NCBI RefSeq assembly: GCF_900465055.1
Contig: NZ_LS483250.1
Coordinates: forward strand, 868,001-932,000
Origin: Moritella yayanosii
Lineage (GTDB): Bacteria; Pseudomonadota; Gammaproteobacteria; Enterobacterales; Moritellaceae
Reading direction: 5' to 3'
Length of the DNA: 64,000 bases
Positions 27,302 to 37,309 of the stretch are shown here, piece after piece. The notes under the pieces were generated by a model. That model searched no databases. It was not told the origin of the DNA and was given only the letters and a program-made list of their open reading frames with translations. The position numbers were made by a program, and so were the translations under genes. Each line of letters opens with the position of its first letter. Position 1 is the first letter of the stretch.

Positions 27302-28891
27302 ATGATTAATGAAACCTTAGTAGAGTTATCCCGCTGGCAGTTCGCCATCACCGCTCTATTCCATTTCCTTTTTGTACCATTAACAATCGGTATGACTTGG
27401 ATCCTGTTTATCATGGAAGCAGTATACGTGATGACGGGCCGTGTTATTTACCGTGATATGACTAAGTTCTGGGGTAAGCTTTTTGCAATTAACTTTGCCA
27501 TTGGTATCGCAACAGGCTTAACAATGGAATTTGAGTTCGGTACTAACTGGTCTTACTATTCACATTATGTGGGGGATGTATTTGGTGCCCCACTCGCCAT
27601 TGAAGGTCTGGTGGCATTCTTCCTCGAATCTACTTTCGTTGGTATGTTCTTGTTAGGTTGGGAAAGACTAAGTAAAAGACAACATCTGGCTGCCACCTTT
27701 TTAATGGCAATCGGCGCCAACCTGTCAGCGATGTGGATCTTAGTTGCAAACGGTTGGATGCAAAATCCAGTCGGCAGTGAATTCAACTACCAAACAATGC
27801 GCATGGAAATGGTTAGCTTTAGTGAACTGGTGTTCAATCCCGTTGCCCAGGTTAAATTTATTCATACTGTTTCTGCTGGTTATGTGGCAGGCGCTATGTT
27901 TGTCATGAGTATCAGTAGCTATTACTTATTAAAAGGCCGTGATATAGCGTTTGCTAAACGTTCATTTTCTATTGCTGCCGGATTCGGTATTGCTTCGATC
28001 TGTTCTGTTTTAGTACTGGGTGATGAATCTGGTTATGAAGTTGGTGAGGTTCAACGCGTTAAACTGGCCGCGATTGAAGCCGAATATCATACCGAACCAG
28101 CACCTGCCGCATTTACCCTCTTTGGTTTTCCAAATGATGAAACCATGGAAACGGATTACGCGATCAAGATCCCATATGCGTTAGGTATTATTGCCACCCG
28201 TTCACTTGACGGCGAAGTAACTGGCTTACGTGATCTTAAAAAAGAACATGAACCACGTATTCGTAACGGTATGATCGCTTATGAATATTTACAAAAACTC
28301 CGTAATGGTGAAGAAACGCCTGAAAACATTGCACGTTTCAATGAAACTAAGCAAGATTTAGGTTATGGGTTATTACTCAAGCGTTATACCGATAATGTTG
28401 TCGATGCGACTGAAGAACAAATTCAAATGGCGGTTGACGATTCAATTCCAACAGTAGCGCCTATATTCTGGGCATTCCGGATAATGGTCGGCAGTGGCGT
28501 TATTATGTTTGTCTTATTCGTCTTGGCCTTCTACTACAACGCGCGCCGTGTTATTGAACAAAAACGCTGGTTATTAAAAGCCATCTTATTTGCCTTACCA
28601 TTGCCTTGGGTTGCGATAGAGACAGGCTGGTTTGTTGCTGAGTTTGGTCGCCAACCTTGGGCTATCAGTGAGATTTTACCGACCTTCATGGCGACTTCAA
28701 GCCTAGATGCAAGCTCGGTACTCTTTACTTTGATTGCCTTTGTCCTTGTTTATGCCATTTTGTTCGCGATTGAAATGTGGCTAATGATTAAATTTGTCAA
28801 GATCGGGCCAAGTTCACTACACACTGGGCGTTACCATTTTGAGCAAGAAGCGCAACAAGCATCACCACAATTACGTCAAGACAAATACTAA
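27302..28891 (+). CDS. cydA: Cytochrome bd ubiquinol oxidase subunit I, CydA
   Basis: The 529-residue, nine-helix membrane protein oxidises quinol and carries hemes b558, b595 and d. The start ([21 protein letters not shown]) has the haem-ligand His21, which matches E. coli His19. [24 protein letters not shown] and the C-terminal [12 protein letters not shown] are family hallmarks. The loop of about residues 255-390 is long, as in the E. coli-type (long Q-loop) enzyme. Full length. Its SD is weak (GGAG 11 nt upstream). Confidence 0.96.
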   Translation: MINETLVELSRWQFAITALFHFLFVPLTIGMTWILFIMEAVYVMTGRVIYRDMTKFWGKLFAINFAIGIATGLTMEFEFGTNWSYYSHYVGDVFGAPLAIEGLVAFFLESTFVGMFLLGWERLSKRQHLAATFLMAIGANLSAMWILVANGWMQNPVGSEFNYQTMRMEMVSFSELVFNPVAQVKFIHTVSAGYVAGAMFVMSISSYYLLKGRDIAFAKRSFSIAAGFGIASICSVLVLGDESGYEVGEVQRVKLAAIEAEYHTEPAPAAFTLFGFPNDETMETDYAIKIPYALGIIATRSLDGEVTGLRDLKKEHEPRIRNGMIAYEYLQKLRNGEETPENIARFNETKQDLGYGLLLKRYTDNVVDATEEQIQMAVDDSIPTVAPIFWAFRIMVGSGVIMFVLFVLAFYYNARRVIEQKRWLLKAILFALPLPWVAIETGWFVAEFGRQPWAISEILPTFMATSSLDASSVLFTLIAFVLVYAILFAIEMWLMIKFVKIGPSSLHTGRYHFEQEAQQASPQLRQDKY

Positions 28892-28902
28892 GGGCTTAGA
28901 TT

Positions 28903-30045
28903 ATGTTTGATTATGAAAGCTTAAAACTTATCTGGTGGTTAATCATCGGGATATTACTTATCGGATTTGCAGTCACGGATGGGATGGATATGGGCGTGGG
29001 TGGCTTACTGCCATTCGTTGCAAAAGATGATACTGAACGCCGTGTTGTGATTAATACGATTGCCGCGCACTGGGACGGTAACCAAGTATGGTTTATCACC
29101 GTAGGTGCGTCTTTATTCGCGGCTTGGCCAATGGTATATGCGACGGCATTTAGTGGTTTCTACTTTGCCATGATGCTGACACTTTTCTGTCTATTTTTAC
29201 GTCCATTAGGATTTGACTATCGCAGTAAAATTGATTCACCAACATGGCGTTACAACTGGGATAAAGCATTATTCGTTGGCAGTATGGTTCCGTCATTAGT
29301 GTTCGGTGTTGCGTTTGGTAATTTACTGCAAGGTGTTCCATTTAGCTTTGATGAATTTATGCGTGTTACATATACAGGTTCATTCTTGGCTTTATTCAAT
29401 CCGTTTGCACTTATTAGTGGTGTAGTGAGTGTATCTATGATGCTTATGCACGGTGCAACTTGGTTATCAATGCGTACAGATGAACATGTGGCAGCGCGTT
29501 CAGCAAAAGCAGCGCAGATATTTTCAGCCGTACTGGTTGTTAGCTTTAGCCTTGCAGGCCTAATGATTGCCACTTCAATTGATGGCTTTATCATTCAAAA
29601 CACCATTGACCCACTTGCCCTTGCACAACCAACAACCACAAAAGTGGTAGTAACTGCAACGGGTGCTTGGTTAAATAACTTTAATGCACACCCTATACTT
29701 TGGTTATTACCAACCACTGGTATTGTGATGGCGGTTATCGCTGGCTTACTTGCACGCTTCAAGCCAGGTGGTTTAGCGTTTACTGCAAGTGCATTATCAA
29801 TTGCGGGCGTGATTCTAACCATGGGTTTCTCTATGTTCCCATTTATTATGCCTTCAAGCAGTATGCCTAATCACAGCTTAACGTTATGGGATGCAGTATC
29901 AAGTGAAAAAACATTAAACATCATGCTTATTGTCGTTGTGGTCTTCTTACCAATCATCCTCTGTTATACCGCTTGGTGTTATAAGAAAATGTGGCGAACG
30001 GTAACTCGTGAAGAAATTGAAGATAACAACTATACATCTTATTAA
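28903..30045 (+). CDS. cydB: Cytochrome bd oxidase subunit II, CydB
   Basis: The 380-residue membrane protein matches the length of E. coli CydB (379). The N-terminus MFDYESLKLIWWLIIGILLIGFAVTDGMDMG has the conserved acidic residue in the second half of helix one. NTIAAHWDGNQVWFITVG is the most conserved CydB segment. Together with CydA it forms the high-affinity terminal oxidase that is insensitive to low oxygen and cyanide. Starts 11 bp after cydA. Confidence 0.96.
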   Translation: MFDYESLKLIWWLIIGILLIGFAVTDGMDMGVGGLLPFVAKDDTERRVVINTIAAHWDGNQVWFITVGASLFAAWPMVYATAFSGFYFAMMLTLFCLFLRPLGFDYRSKIDSPTWRYNWDKALFVGSMVPSLVFGVAFGNLLQGVPFSFDEFMRVTYTGSFLALFNPFALISGVVSVSMMLMHGATWLSMRTDEHVAARSAKAAQIFSAVLVVSFSLAGLMIATSIDGFIIQNTIDPLALAQPTTTKVVVTATGAWLNNFNAHPILWLLPTTGIVMAVIAGLLARFKPGGLAFTASALSIAGVILTMGFSMFPFIMPSSSMPNHSLTLWDAVSSEKTLNIMLIVVVVFLPIILCYTAWCYKKMWRTVTREEIEDNNYTSY

Positions 30046-30055
30046 GGAGTAAACC

Positions 30056-30199
30056 ATGTGGTATTTCAGTTGGATCCTAGGTGTTTTACTGGCTGTTTCG
30101 CTCGGTATCATCAATGTAATGTGGTACGAAATGGAACAGCATACGGATAACGTAGCAAAAGATCAGGATAATGAAAATAATGAAAATAATGAAAAGTAA
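30056..30199 (+). CDS. cydX: Cytochrome bd accessory subunit CydX
   Basis: A 47-residue single-helix protein: MWYFSWILGVLLAVSLGIIN then VMWYEME. This matches CydX, the small subunit that stabilises the bd oxidase haems. The tail is Asn/Glu-rich and encoded by near-repeats of AATAATGAAA. AAGGAG precedes the ATG, 10 bp after cydB. It is too short for routine gene finding but is a clear gene. Confidence 0.93.
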   Translation: MWYFSWILGVLLAVSLGIINVMWYEMEQHTDNVAKDQDNENNENNEK

Positions 30200-30241
30200 C
30201 TTAGCATAATTAAACTTATGAAAAGTTAGGATTAAGCTTTG

Positions 30242-30257
30242 CGCCCAAGGATGGGCG
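30242..30257 (+). terminator. Weak hairpin after cydX
   Basis: CGCCCA and TGGGCG form a 6-bp GC-rich stem with a 4-nt loop, 42 bp after cydX. The T-tract is poor, so it may only reduce transcription into cydDC. Confidence 0.35.
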
Positions 30258-30269
30258 TCTGTTTCTAAA

Positions 30270-30315
30270 CCTCCAATTTCAGGGTCTATTGTTTCAATAT
30301 TCCTCCAATTTCAGG
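30270..30315 (+). repeat. 14-bp direct repeat before cydD
   Basis: CCTCCAATTTCAGG occurs at 30270-30283 and again at 30302-30315, with 18 bp between. The second copy ends 7 bp before the cydD start codon. It may be a regulatory site or the trace of a small duplication. Confidence 0.6.
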
Positions 30316-30322
30316 CTACCCA

Positions 30323-32074
30323 ATGACAGAATCAGTTAAAACCGATTACACGCAAAAAGAACGTTTAACTTGGCTAAAGAGCCAACGTACTCATGCCCAA
30401 GGCCGCTTAAGTAAAGCAATTGCATTAGGCGCATTTAATGGCATTTTGATGATTGTTCAAATGGCTATTTTAGCTGGCATCATCAACGAAATTATATTCT
30501 CAAACAAAACTCTTGCAGAAATAACCCCGTTATTATTTGGCTTAGTTGCCATCATTATTACGCGTACTGTATTCGGCTATATCAGTGAGCGCTACAGTCG
30601 TCATGCAGCCATGCTAATAAAAGTGTCAATTAGACAACAATTGTTGCAGCACTTATTCGCAATGGGTCCCGCAAAAACACAAACTATCGGCAGCGCCAAA
30701 ATAGCCCAACTGCTACATCAAGGTGTTGATTCACTCGAAGATTACTTCTCAGGTTACTTACCTGTGGTCGCTTACTGTTCGGTGATCCCAAGCGCGGTGT
30801 TATTTGCCGTATTCCCTATGGATTGGCTTTCTGGTTTAGTGTTAATGCTAACGGCGCCTATGGTGCCGATGTTTATGATCATTATTGGCCATAAAGCGCA
30901 TGATCTAAACCAAAAACATTGGACCAAACTACTGCGCATGAGCAGCCATTTCCTTGATATTATTCAAGGGCTGACTCAGCTTAAAATATTCAACGCATCG
31001 CGCCAAGAAATGGCTGCAGTAAAAACCATTAGTGAAGACTATGGTAACCAAACCATGGGGATCTTAAAGATCGCCTTTCTTTCTTCATTCATGTTAGAGT
31101 TTTTGGCCTCTATTGCCATTGCACTTGTTGCGGTGATCTTAGGTTTTAGACTTTATTATGGTGATGTTGATTATTTATTAGCGCTGTGGGTGTTGTTACT
31201 TGCCCCGGAATTCTATCTACCATTTAGACAACTAGGTACTCAGTATCACGCTAAGATGGCTGGTGTTACCGCTGCCCAAGATATGATACAAATTCTCACG
31301 ACACCGATTAAAGAAAACCAAACTGAAACACAGTTTAAAGCACCTTTCGATATCACCTTAACCGATGTTAACTTCACCTATTCAGGTCGTAAAAACACAC
31401 TTAAAAATATTAACTTAACGCTATCTAATCACGGTCTATATGCTGTTATTGGTGAAAGTGGCGCGGGTAAGTCAACGCTAATTGATACCATCTTAGGTTT
31501 TAATACCCCTGATAGTGGCTCAATGACGATCAACGGTACTAAACACACAGCTGCAGAGCGTGATACTTGGTTAAATCATTGTGGTTGGATCGCACAACAA
31601 GGCCACATTTTCTACGGCAGTCTTGGGTTCAATATCGCGTTAACAGAAGACTATGACGACGCTAAGATCCAACAAGTATTAACCAGTGTCGGCCTTGCGG
31701 ATTTTGTAGCGCAATTAAAAGATGGGTTAAATACCCATGTTGGTGAAGGTGGTGTGGGTATTTCTGGTGGTCAATCTCAACGATTAGCATTAGCACGCGC
31801 ATTTTACCACCAGCCGGATGTGCTTATTCTTGATGAGCCCAGTAGCCATTTAGATAAAGATACCGAGCAAATTGTCAGTGATAGTATCGCTGAATATGCC
31901 AAACAGCATTTGGTTATTGTTATTGCCCATCGTCTACATACCGTAGTTGACGCGAAACAGATCATTGTATTAGAACAAGGTCAAATAATCGAACAAGGTA
32001 CCCACACAGAATTACTTGCGCTCAATGGCAGCTATGCAAATACTGTTAACATCGATATGGAGATGAACGTATGA
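30323..32074 (+). CDS. cydD: CydD, ABC transporter subunit for cytochrome bd assembly
   Basis: The 583-residue half-transporter has about six membrane helices in residues 25-300 and an ATPase domain (about 345-583). The ATPase carries Walker A GESGAGKST, signature SGGQSQR and Walker B VLILDEPSS. CydDC exports glutathione and cysteine to the periplasm or, in recent work, handles haem; it is needed for cytochrome bd. The position directly after cydABX fits. It overlaps cydC by four bases (ATGA). Confidence 0.93.
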   Translation: MTESVKTDYTQKERLTWLKSQRTHAQGRLSKAIALGAFNGILMIVQMAILAGIINEIIFSNKTLAEITPLLFGLVAIIITRTVFGYISERYSRHAAMLIKVSIRQQLLQHLFAMGPAKTQTIGSAKIAQLLHQGVDSLEDYFSGYLPVVAYCSVIPSAVLFAVFPMDWLSGLVLMLTAPMVPMFMIIIGHKAHDLNQKHWTKLLRMSSHFLDIIQGLTQLKIFNASRQEMAAVKTISEDYGNQTMGILKIAFLSSFMLEFLASIAIALVAVILGFRLYYGDVDYLLALWVLLLAPEFYLPFRQLGTQYHAKMAGVTAAQDMIQILTTPIKENQTETQFKAPFDITLTDVNFTYSGRKNTLKNINLTLSNHGLYAVIGESGAGKSTLIDTILGFNTPDSGSMTINGTKHTAAERDTWLNHCGWIAQQGHIFYGSLGFNIALTEDYDDAKIQQVLTSVGLADFVAQLKDGLNTHVGEGGVGISGGQSQRLALARAFYHQPDVLILDEPSSHLDKDTEQIVSDSIAEYAKQHLVIVIAHRLHTVVDAKQIIVLEQGQIIEQGTHTELLALNGSYANTVNIDMEMNV

Positions 32075-33834
32075 ATCCATTAGTTAGATTGATGAAACTC
32101 CTTAAACCACAGCTCCCTTTAATGTTACTCGGTACCTTGTTATCGATTATCACCATAATGGCTAATATTGGCTTGCTCGCAGTTTCCGGTTGGTTCATTA
32201 CCATCATGGCCATTGCGGGACTGTCTGGTGTAACAGCTAACTATTTCACGCCTGCCGCAATTATCCGTTTTTTAGCAATCGTACGTACAGCAGGCCGATA
32301 TGCTGAACGTTTGTTAACACACCGGGCGACATTTAATACCTTGGCTGCATTACGTTACTATTTTTATACCCGCTTAGAGCCGTTATTGCCCTACTACCGT
32401 GTTAACTTTAAGTCAGCCGATATTCTTGCTCGTTTGCAACAAGACATCGATGAACTGGATAATTTTTACTTACGAGTGTTGCTCCCTACATTCGTTGCTA
32501 TTTGTAGTATTCCATTGGTTGGCTGGGGGGTGAGTTTTATTTCATCCGAGCTCGCGTTGGTTATTGTCGGTGCATTAACCCTCGTCGGTTTTGTGTTACC
32601 AATATTCATTTTATTATTAAGTAAAAAGCGCGCACAACAACAAGCGAAACTCTCAAGTGAGCTAAAAGTTGAATTAGTCGACGGCATGGCAGCAATGCGT
32701 GAATTATTGGTTTATCAAATTTCACATCAATATCAACAGTCGATCAATCGTGTGTCAGAAAGTTATCACCGCGCTGAATTACATTTACACCGTCTGCAAG
32801 CATTAGCCACGGCTTTAACATTTTTAGCCATTAACGCTACCGTGTTTGCAAGCTTATATCTACTCGTACCTCTGGTACAAATAGGCGATTTAAAGCCGGA
32901 GTTTGTTGCTAGTGGTGCACTGCTCATTTTAGTTTGTTTCGAAACAGTCATTAATATGCCCCTCGCCTGCCAAATATTACCTAAAGTGCATGCCAGTGCC
33001 GCTCGTTTGTTCGAAATTATTGATAAGCCTATTCCCGACCTTGGTGGTGATACTTTAGTAACAACAGGTCCAATTAAGTTTAATAATCTAAGTTTCACTT
33101 ATCCTGATGGTTATGCCTATGTATTAAAAGATATTGATCTTATCATTCAACAAGGTGATAAAATTGCGATTATCGGTGCCAGTGGTGCGGGTAAATCAAC
33201 CTTAGCTAATCTATTAATGGGATTCTGGCCTATTCCGCCATCGAACAATACGTCACAGTCCGATATAGTCGATAAATTAACACCAGGTATCACCATTAAT
33301 GACGTTGATTTAAATGAATTGAATACAGAATCATTACGTGAACACATTGCATTGATGAGCCAAAACAGCCACCTTTTCCATGCCACGATTGGTGACAACC
33401 TGCGTTTAGCCAACCCGAAAGTAACAGAATCACAAATGCGTGATGTATGTCAGGTTGTGGGGTTAATCGATTTTATTGATGAGTTAGAGAATGGATTTAA
33501 GACGTGGTTAGGAGAGACAGGTTCTGGTTTATCTGGTGGTCAAAAACAACGATTATGTTTAGCGCAAGTGTTATTGCGAAATGCAAAGGTGCTCGTTCTC
33601 GATGAACCTACCAAAGGACTTGATCGCCACAGTGAAAGAACAATCATTACCAACCTATTTCAGCAACTGGAACAATCACAGCAAAGTTTACTGTTGATCA
33701 CCCACAAGCCATTAATGTTACAAAAGATGGATAAGATCATCGTCATGGACGAAGGGACTATTGTTGCCCAAGGGGATCATAAAACCTTAATGGAAACCAA
33801 TGATTATTACCGAAAACTGCTCAACTATTTTTAG
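32071..33834 (+). CDS. cydC: CydC, ABC transporter subunit for cytochrome bd assembly
   Basis: The 587-residue half-transporter pairs with CydD. Six membrane helices lie in the N-terminal half. The ATPase carries Walker A GASGAGKST, signature LSGGQKQR and Walker B VLVLDEPTKG. The N-terminal LLAVSGWFIT and FTPAAIIRFLAIVRTAGRYAER are typical of CydC. Coupled to cydD by an ATGA overlap. The last gene of the bd oxidase module; it is followed by a hairpin shared with the convergent DUF1499 gene. Confidence 0.93.
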   Translation: MNPLVRLMKLLKPQLPLMLLGTLLSIITIMANIGLLAVSGWFITIMAIAGLSGVTANYFTPAAIIRFLAIVRTAGRYAERLLTHRATFNTLAALRYYFYTRLEPLLPYYRVNFKSADILARLQQDIDELDNFYLRVLLPTFVAICSIPLVGWGVSFISSELALVIVGALTLVGFVLPIFILLLSKKRAQQQAKLSSELKVELVDGMAAMRELLVYQISHQYQQSINRVSESYHRAELHLHRLQALATALTFLAINATVFASLYLLVPLVQIGDLKPEFVASGALLILVCFETVINMPLACQILPKVHASAARLFEIIDKPIPDLGGDTLVTTGPIKFNNLSFTYPDGYAYVLKDIDLIIQQGDKIAIIGASGAGKSTLANLLMGFWPIPPSNNTSQSDIVDKLTPGITINDVDLNELNTESLREHIALMSQNSHLFHATIGDNLRLANPKVTESQMRDVCQVVGLIDFIDELENGFKTWLGETGSGLSGGQKQRLCLAQVLLRNAKVLVLDEPTKGLDRHSERTIITNLFQQLEQSQQSLLLITHKPLMLQKMDKIIVMDEGTIVAQGDHKTLMETNDYYRKLLNYF

Positions 33835-33888
33835 ACTTTGGTAACGCAGAATATCAACCGGTAATACACACAAATGTATTGCCCGTTC

Positions 33889-33918
33889 GAGTGAAGCAAT
33901 TATCTAATTGCTTCACTC
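33889..33918. terminator. Perfect 14-bp stem between convergent cydC and DUF1499 genes
   Basis: 33889-33902 and 33905-33918 are perfectly complementary with a 2-nt centre (practically a 6-nt loop). The stem contains the last codons and stop of the - strand gene. There is no T-tract on either side, so it may protect 3' ends or stop transcription with Rho rather than act as a classical terminator. Confidence 0.5.
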
Positions 33919-34379
33919 ACTAAGCCCTTCTCACTTAGGTATAAATATAACGCATCCACACGATCTTTATTCACGCCAAAATCAGATTGCCCATATCGAG
34001 ATGCAGACCGAACGGCAATAATACCGTGTTGTTCACGCAGATGAAGTTCAAAATCATCAACAAAACGCATGAGTGTACTTGTACTTTCAACATATAAATA
34101 ATCGTTACGTTCTCTCACTATTTCCATATTGCTTTGCGAGTTTAGGTATAGCTTTATTTCAGTCCATACCTGTTCAGAGCTCGCTTCTAATTTGAATGCT
34201 GGTACATAGTGACTTTCGTCTAAGCTGTCACTTGATACACAATTAGGTGTTTCAGGACAAGGTGCTAACGTTGCATTAACAATACCTAAATTATGGGGAC
34301 GCGCACCAGTACATGCCGTAAGCACAAGGCTACAAGTGAGTATGAATGTAGAACGGGTATATATACGAGACGTAAACAT
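33900..34379 (-). CDS. DUF1499 family lipoprotein
   Basis: The 159-residue protein starts at 34379, where AAGGA precedes the ATG. A longer frame starting at 34430 would bury the signal peptide. The signal RSTFILTCSLVLTAC ends with lipobox LTAC. The mature part has CPETPNCVSS and ...FVDDFELHLREQHGIIAVRSASRYGQSDFGVN, the hallmark of DUF1499. The family is widespread, of unknown function, and here probably anchored to a membrane facing the periplasm. Transcribed alone. Confidence 0.85.
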   Translation of the reverse strand: MFTSRIYTRSTFILTCSLVLTACTGARPHNLGIVNATLAPCPETPNCVSSDSLDESHYVPAFKLEASSEQVWTEIKLYLNSQSNMEIVRERNDYLYVESTSTLMRFVDDFELHLREQHGIIAVRSASRYGQSDFGVNKDRVDALYLYLSEKGLVSEAIR

Positions 34380-34481
34380 TTGAATCCTTAAAGCGATTAA
34401 CCACTGACATAATTTAACCAAAAATTTCAATAAACAGCAAGTAGTTATCTCGCCATAAATATTTGCTGTTATAGCGCACTA

Positions 34482-36782
34482 TTACTTGGCTGGTTTTTCG
34501 GCGTAATCATCATCACTGTAATAACCATAATAATAATCAGACCCAGACACACCATCAGTATTAACGTGGTTCATCACAATACCGACAAGATTTGCATCCA
34601 CTGTAGCAAGACGGCGAACACCATTTTGAACTAACCGCACCCGTGTTGCTTCACTCTTAATGACATAAATAATTGCGTCTGTATGCAGTGATATTATCAA
34701 TGCATCACTCACCGCCTGAATAGGCGGTGTATCAATAACAATTCGATCATATGACTGCCTTAAACTGCCCAGCAACTGTTTAAACCGTTTCGAGGATAGC
34801 AATTCTTGCGCATTTTTTGGTGTAGGCCCACAGGCCATAATATGTGCACCGGATACTTTATCCACGGTAATGCAGTCTGTTATATTCGCTTCACCAGTGA
34901 GCAATTGTGCTAGTCCAGGTTTGTCTTTTGGTATATTAAAATTATTTGCTATACTCGGTTTGCGCATATCTGCATCAATAAGGATTGTTTTTTCAATCTG
35001 AGCCAACGAGAAAGCCATATTTGTAGCCGTTGTGGACTTACCTTCGTTCGGTTGCGAGGAGATGATCCCAATAACCTGATTAATCCGTTGACCTTGTGCT
35101 AATAAAAAACCAGTTCGTAATGTGCGTATAGATTCAGAAAATTTACGGCCTTTTTCATCAAAGAAATAATGCAGATCTAAATCTTGGTTGCGTTTTCTAC
35201 CTATCTTAGGCAGTACACCTAATACTGGAAGACCAAGTTTGGTCTCTATATCGCCGACCGAGTTAAAATTATCAGTGAAATATTCTTTAACCAATAAATA
35301 ACTAATGTGTAAAATAATCGTCAATACAAAAGCAATGATTACAAGTATCTTGGTACTTAACGTAATAGGTTTATTTGGCGTATGCGCTCTGTCGGTAAAA
35401 CGTGCGACGGCGGCATTAAAGTCACTGGTTAATGCCGTTTCTTTAGAACGTTCTAAGAATGTATTAAACAGTTTACGGTTACTTTCTACGTCACGAACTA
35501 ATTTCTGGTATTCATTATCCTTGCCAATGACATCCTGAAATTCACGTTTAATCTTCTTATATTCCCTTTTTAAGGCAGTAACATTACTTTGTTTCATTTT
35601 AAGATCTCTACCTAATCCGGTCACCAATTTAGAGATCTGAATGGTCAGATGTTTATTGACCGTATCAAGCTCAGATTTAGCCGCGATAAGATCAGGATGT
35701 TTACGCCCATAGATTTGGGATAATTCAGATACTTTTAATTTAGCTTTCATCTTTAAATTTTTAATATTTTGAATCACTGGGTGCGAAGTTATCTCTGGTA
35801 TTGATTCTAATTTATCCATGTTCTTTATACCGTATTCACTTACTGCACGGACAATACTCCGTAATTGATTCACTTCATTTTTGGCTTCAATTAATTGATG
35901 AGAGGTTTGCTCTAGTTCATTACCCACTAAACCCGTTAAGCCTCTGCCTCCACGATCTTGTAAATCAATGATATTTTGTTCTTTACGATATACTTGTAAT
36001 CGTGATTCAGACACATCAAGGCTCTCGCGTAAATCTTCAAGTCTTTTTCTTAGCCAATGAGCTGCATTTTTATTGATTAACGATTTCACCTCAAGATCTT
36101 GCGCTATATAAGCCTCTCCAACGGCATTCGCGATCAAGGCAGCCAAAGCGGGATCTTCACTGTCAAACGAAAGTTTAACAAGCTGTGTTTTTCTAATCGG
36201 TGTTACAATTAAACTTTTTGAAAACTGTCTTAAACGTGCTCTCTTCTCTTTTTGGCTTTCTAATTCTTCGCGACTAATATCACTACCAAGTTTAAATACG
36301 CCATTAATATAACCAGCACCGATATTTTCGGTAAATTCACTATCGACTTTGTTGTCAATAACAAAGAAATTGATTGATGGTAAAACCTCTAGTAGGTGAC
36401 CGACCAACATACCTTTCCAACTTTCACTTTTTTGAAATGATGGCTGCAGTTGGAGATTTAAGCGATCGAATACAGTTTCGGCGATGGAATAAGACTTAAG
36501 AATTTCAAACTGGGTCAAGTAATACTCTTTCCTATTGGAATTGAGTCCTTGAACTGAATCAAATGCAACCGCTTGCACTTGATCTGCTTCGATCAACAAA
36601 GTTGCAGAAGCACGGTATACCGGTGACTTAGTTGATAGGTATAATGCTGTGAATATTGAGACACAGACAGCTAGAATAAATATCCGCCATTTATATCGTT
36701 GGATCACATGCCAATGCGGCGAAGGTAACACAATGTCATTATTGACAGACGATTTATTGAGACTCTGTTCAAGTTTATCCAT
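34482..36782 (-). CDS. Wzc-like polysaccharide co-polymerase / BY-type tyrosine kinase
   Basis: The 766-residue protein has a membrane helix at about 30-50, a Wzz domain and a long coiled coil in the periplasm (about 60-470). The second membrane helix is near 475-500. The cytoplasmic kinase domain has Walker A SSQPNEGKST (about 575-585), Walker A' TILIDADMRKP and Walker B RIVIDTPP. The C-terminus has a tyrosine cluster (Y750-752, Y754, Y755, Y760) that is autophosphorylated in Wzc. It controls polymer length and export. Its start overlaps the stop of the OPX gene by one base. No Wzb-type phosphatase is nearby. Confidence 0.92.
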   Translation of the reverse strand: MDKLEQSLNKSSVNNDIVLPSPHWHVIQRYKWRIFILAVCVSIFTALYLSTKSPVYRASATLLIEADQVQAVAFDSVQGLNSNRKEYYLTQFEILKSYSIAETVFDRLNLQLQPSFQKSESWKGMLVGHLLEVLPSINFFVIDNKVDSEFTENIGAGYINGVFKLGSDISREELESQKEKRARLRQFSKSLIVTPIRKTQLVKLSFDSEDPALAALIANAVGEAYIAQDLEVKSLINKNAAHWLRKRLEDLRESLDVSESRLQVYRKEQNIIDLQDRGGRGLTGLVGNELEQTSHQLIEAKNEVNQLRSIVRAVSEYGIKNMDKLESIPEITSHPVIQNIKNLKMKAKLKVSELSQIYGRKHPDLIAAKSELDTVNKHLTIQISKLVTGLGRDLKMKQSNVTALKREYKKIKREFQDVIGKDNEYQKLVRDVESNRKLFNTFLERSKETALTSDFNAAVARFTDRAHTPNKPITLSTKILVIIAFVLTIILHISYLLVKEYFTDNFNSVGDIETKLGLPVLGVLPKIGRKRNQDLDLHYFFDEKGRKFSESIRTLRTGFLLAQGQRINQVIGIISSQPNEGKSTTATNMAFSLAQIEKTILIDADMRKPSIANNFNIPKDKPGLAQLLTGEANITDCITVDKVSGAHIMACGPTPKNAQELLSSKRFKQLLGSLRQSYDRIVIDTPPIQAVSDALIISLHTDAIIYVIKSEATRVRLVQNGVRRLATVDANLVGIVMNHVNTDGVSGSDYYYGYYSDDDYAEKPAK

Positions 36783-37300
36783 TAGAAAAACCTTTGCTTA
36801 ATCAAAATGGTATCACCAGCATTAACTTTATAGGTTAAGCTTGCGTTAATTTGCTTGCTTTTATTGCTTTCCTTAAATAAATATATCTTATCTTTAGATG
36901 CTCTCTCGGTTAATCCGCCCGCTAAAGCAATCGCCTGGTTTACTGTCAACCCTGGCTGATAGGGGTAACCACCAGGCTTCTGAACTTCACCATGAATATA
37001 AAAAGGTCGATATTCAACAACGTGGACATAGACATTAGGGTTAACTAAATAATCGCCTTTTAAACCGTTGTAAATAAGTTTCTCTACTTGTTTAACCGTT
37101 AAGCCGGTAACCTTTATTTCACCAAAAAAGGGATAATTAATTTGACCACTATTACTTAATAATGTGTCCACCGTGAGATCTTTTTGACCAAAGACTTTAA
37201 TCTCGATTTTATCACCAGGTCCTAAAATATAGAAATTATTTGCTATAACCGAAAATTGTATTAAAACAAACAACATACCAATAATGATTTTTTTAATCAT
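36782..37300 (-). CDS. Short polysaccharide export (OPX/Wza-family) protein
   Basis: The 172-residue protein has a signal peptide (to about ...VIA), a PES domain (YILGPGDKIEIKVFGQKDL) and an SLBB domain (PFYIHGEVQKPGGYPY, then TVNQAIALAGGL). E. coli Wza has about 379 residues and a C-terminal helix that forms the outer-membrane pore. That part is missing here and there is no lipobox Cys. It must therefore act in the periplasm with another outer-membrane channel, probably the beta-barrel encoded just upstream. The start at 37300 has AGGTGG 5 nt before; a GTG at 37309 is also in frame. Confidence 0.88.
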   Translation of the reverse strand: MIKKIIIGMLFVLIQFSVIANNFYILGPGDKIEIKVFGQKDLTVDTLLSNSGQINYPFFGEIKVTGLTVKQVEKLIYNGLKGDYLVNPNVYVHVVEYRPFYIHGEVQKPGGYPYQPGLTVNQAIALAGGLTERASKDKIYLFKESNKSKQINASLTYKVNAGDTILIKQRFF

Positions 37301-37309
37301 GCTTGCCAC

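Noticed and set aside
30165-30197. Near-tandem AATAATGAAA units at the end of cydX as a possible contingency repeat.
   Set aside because: Only about three imperfect units; they encode a plausible Asn/Glu tail and show no sign of frame switching.
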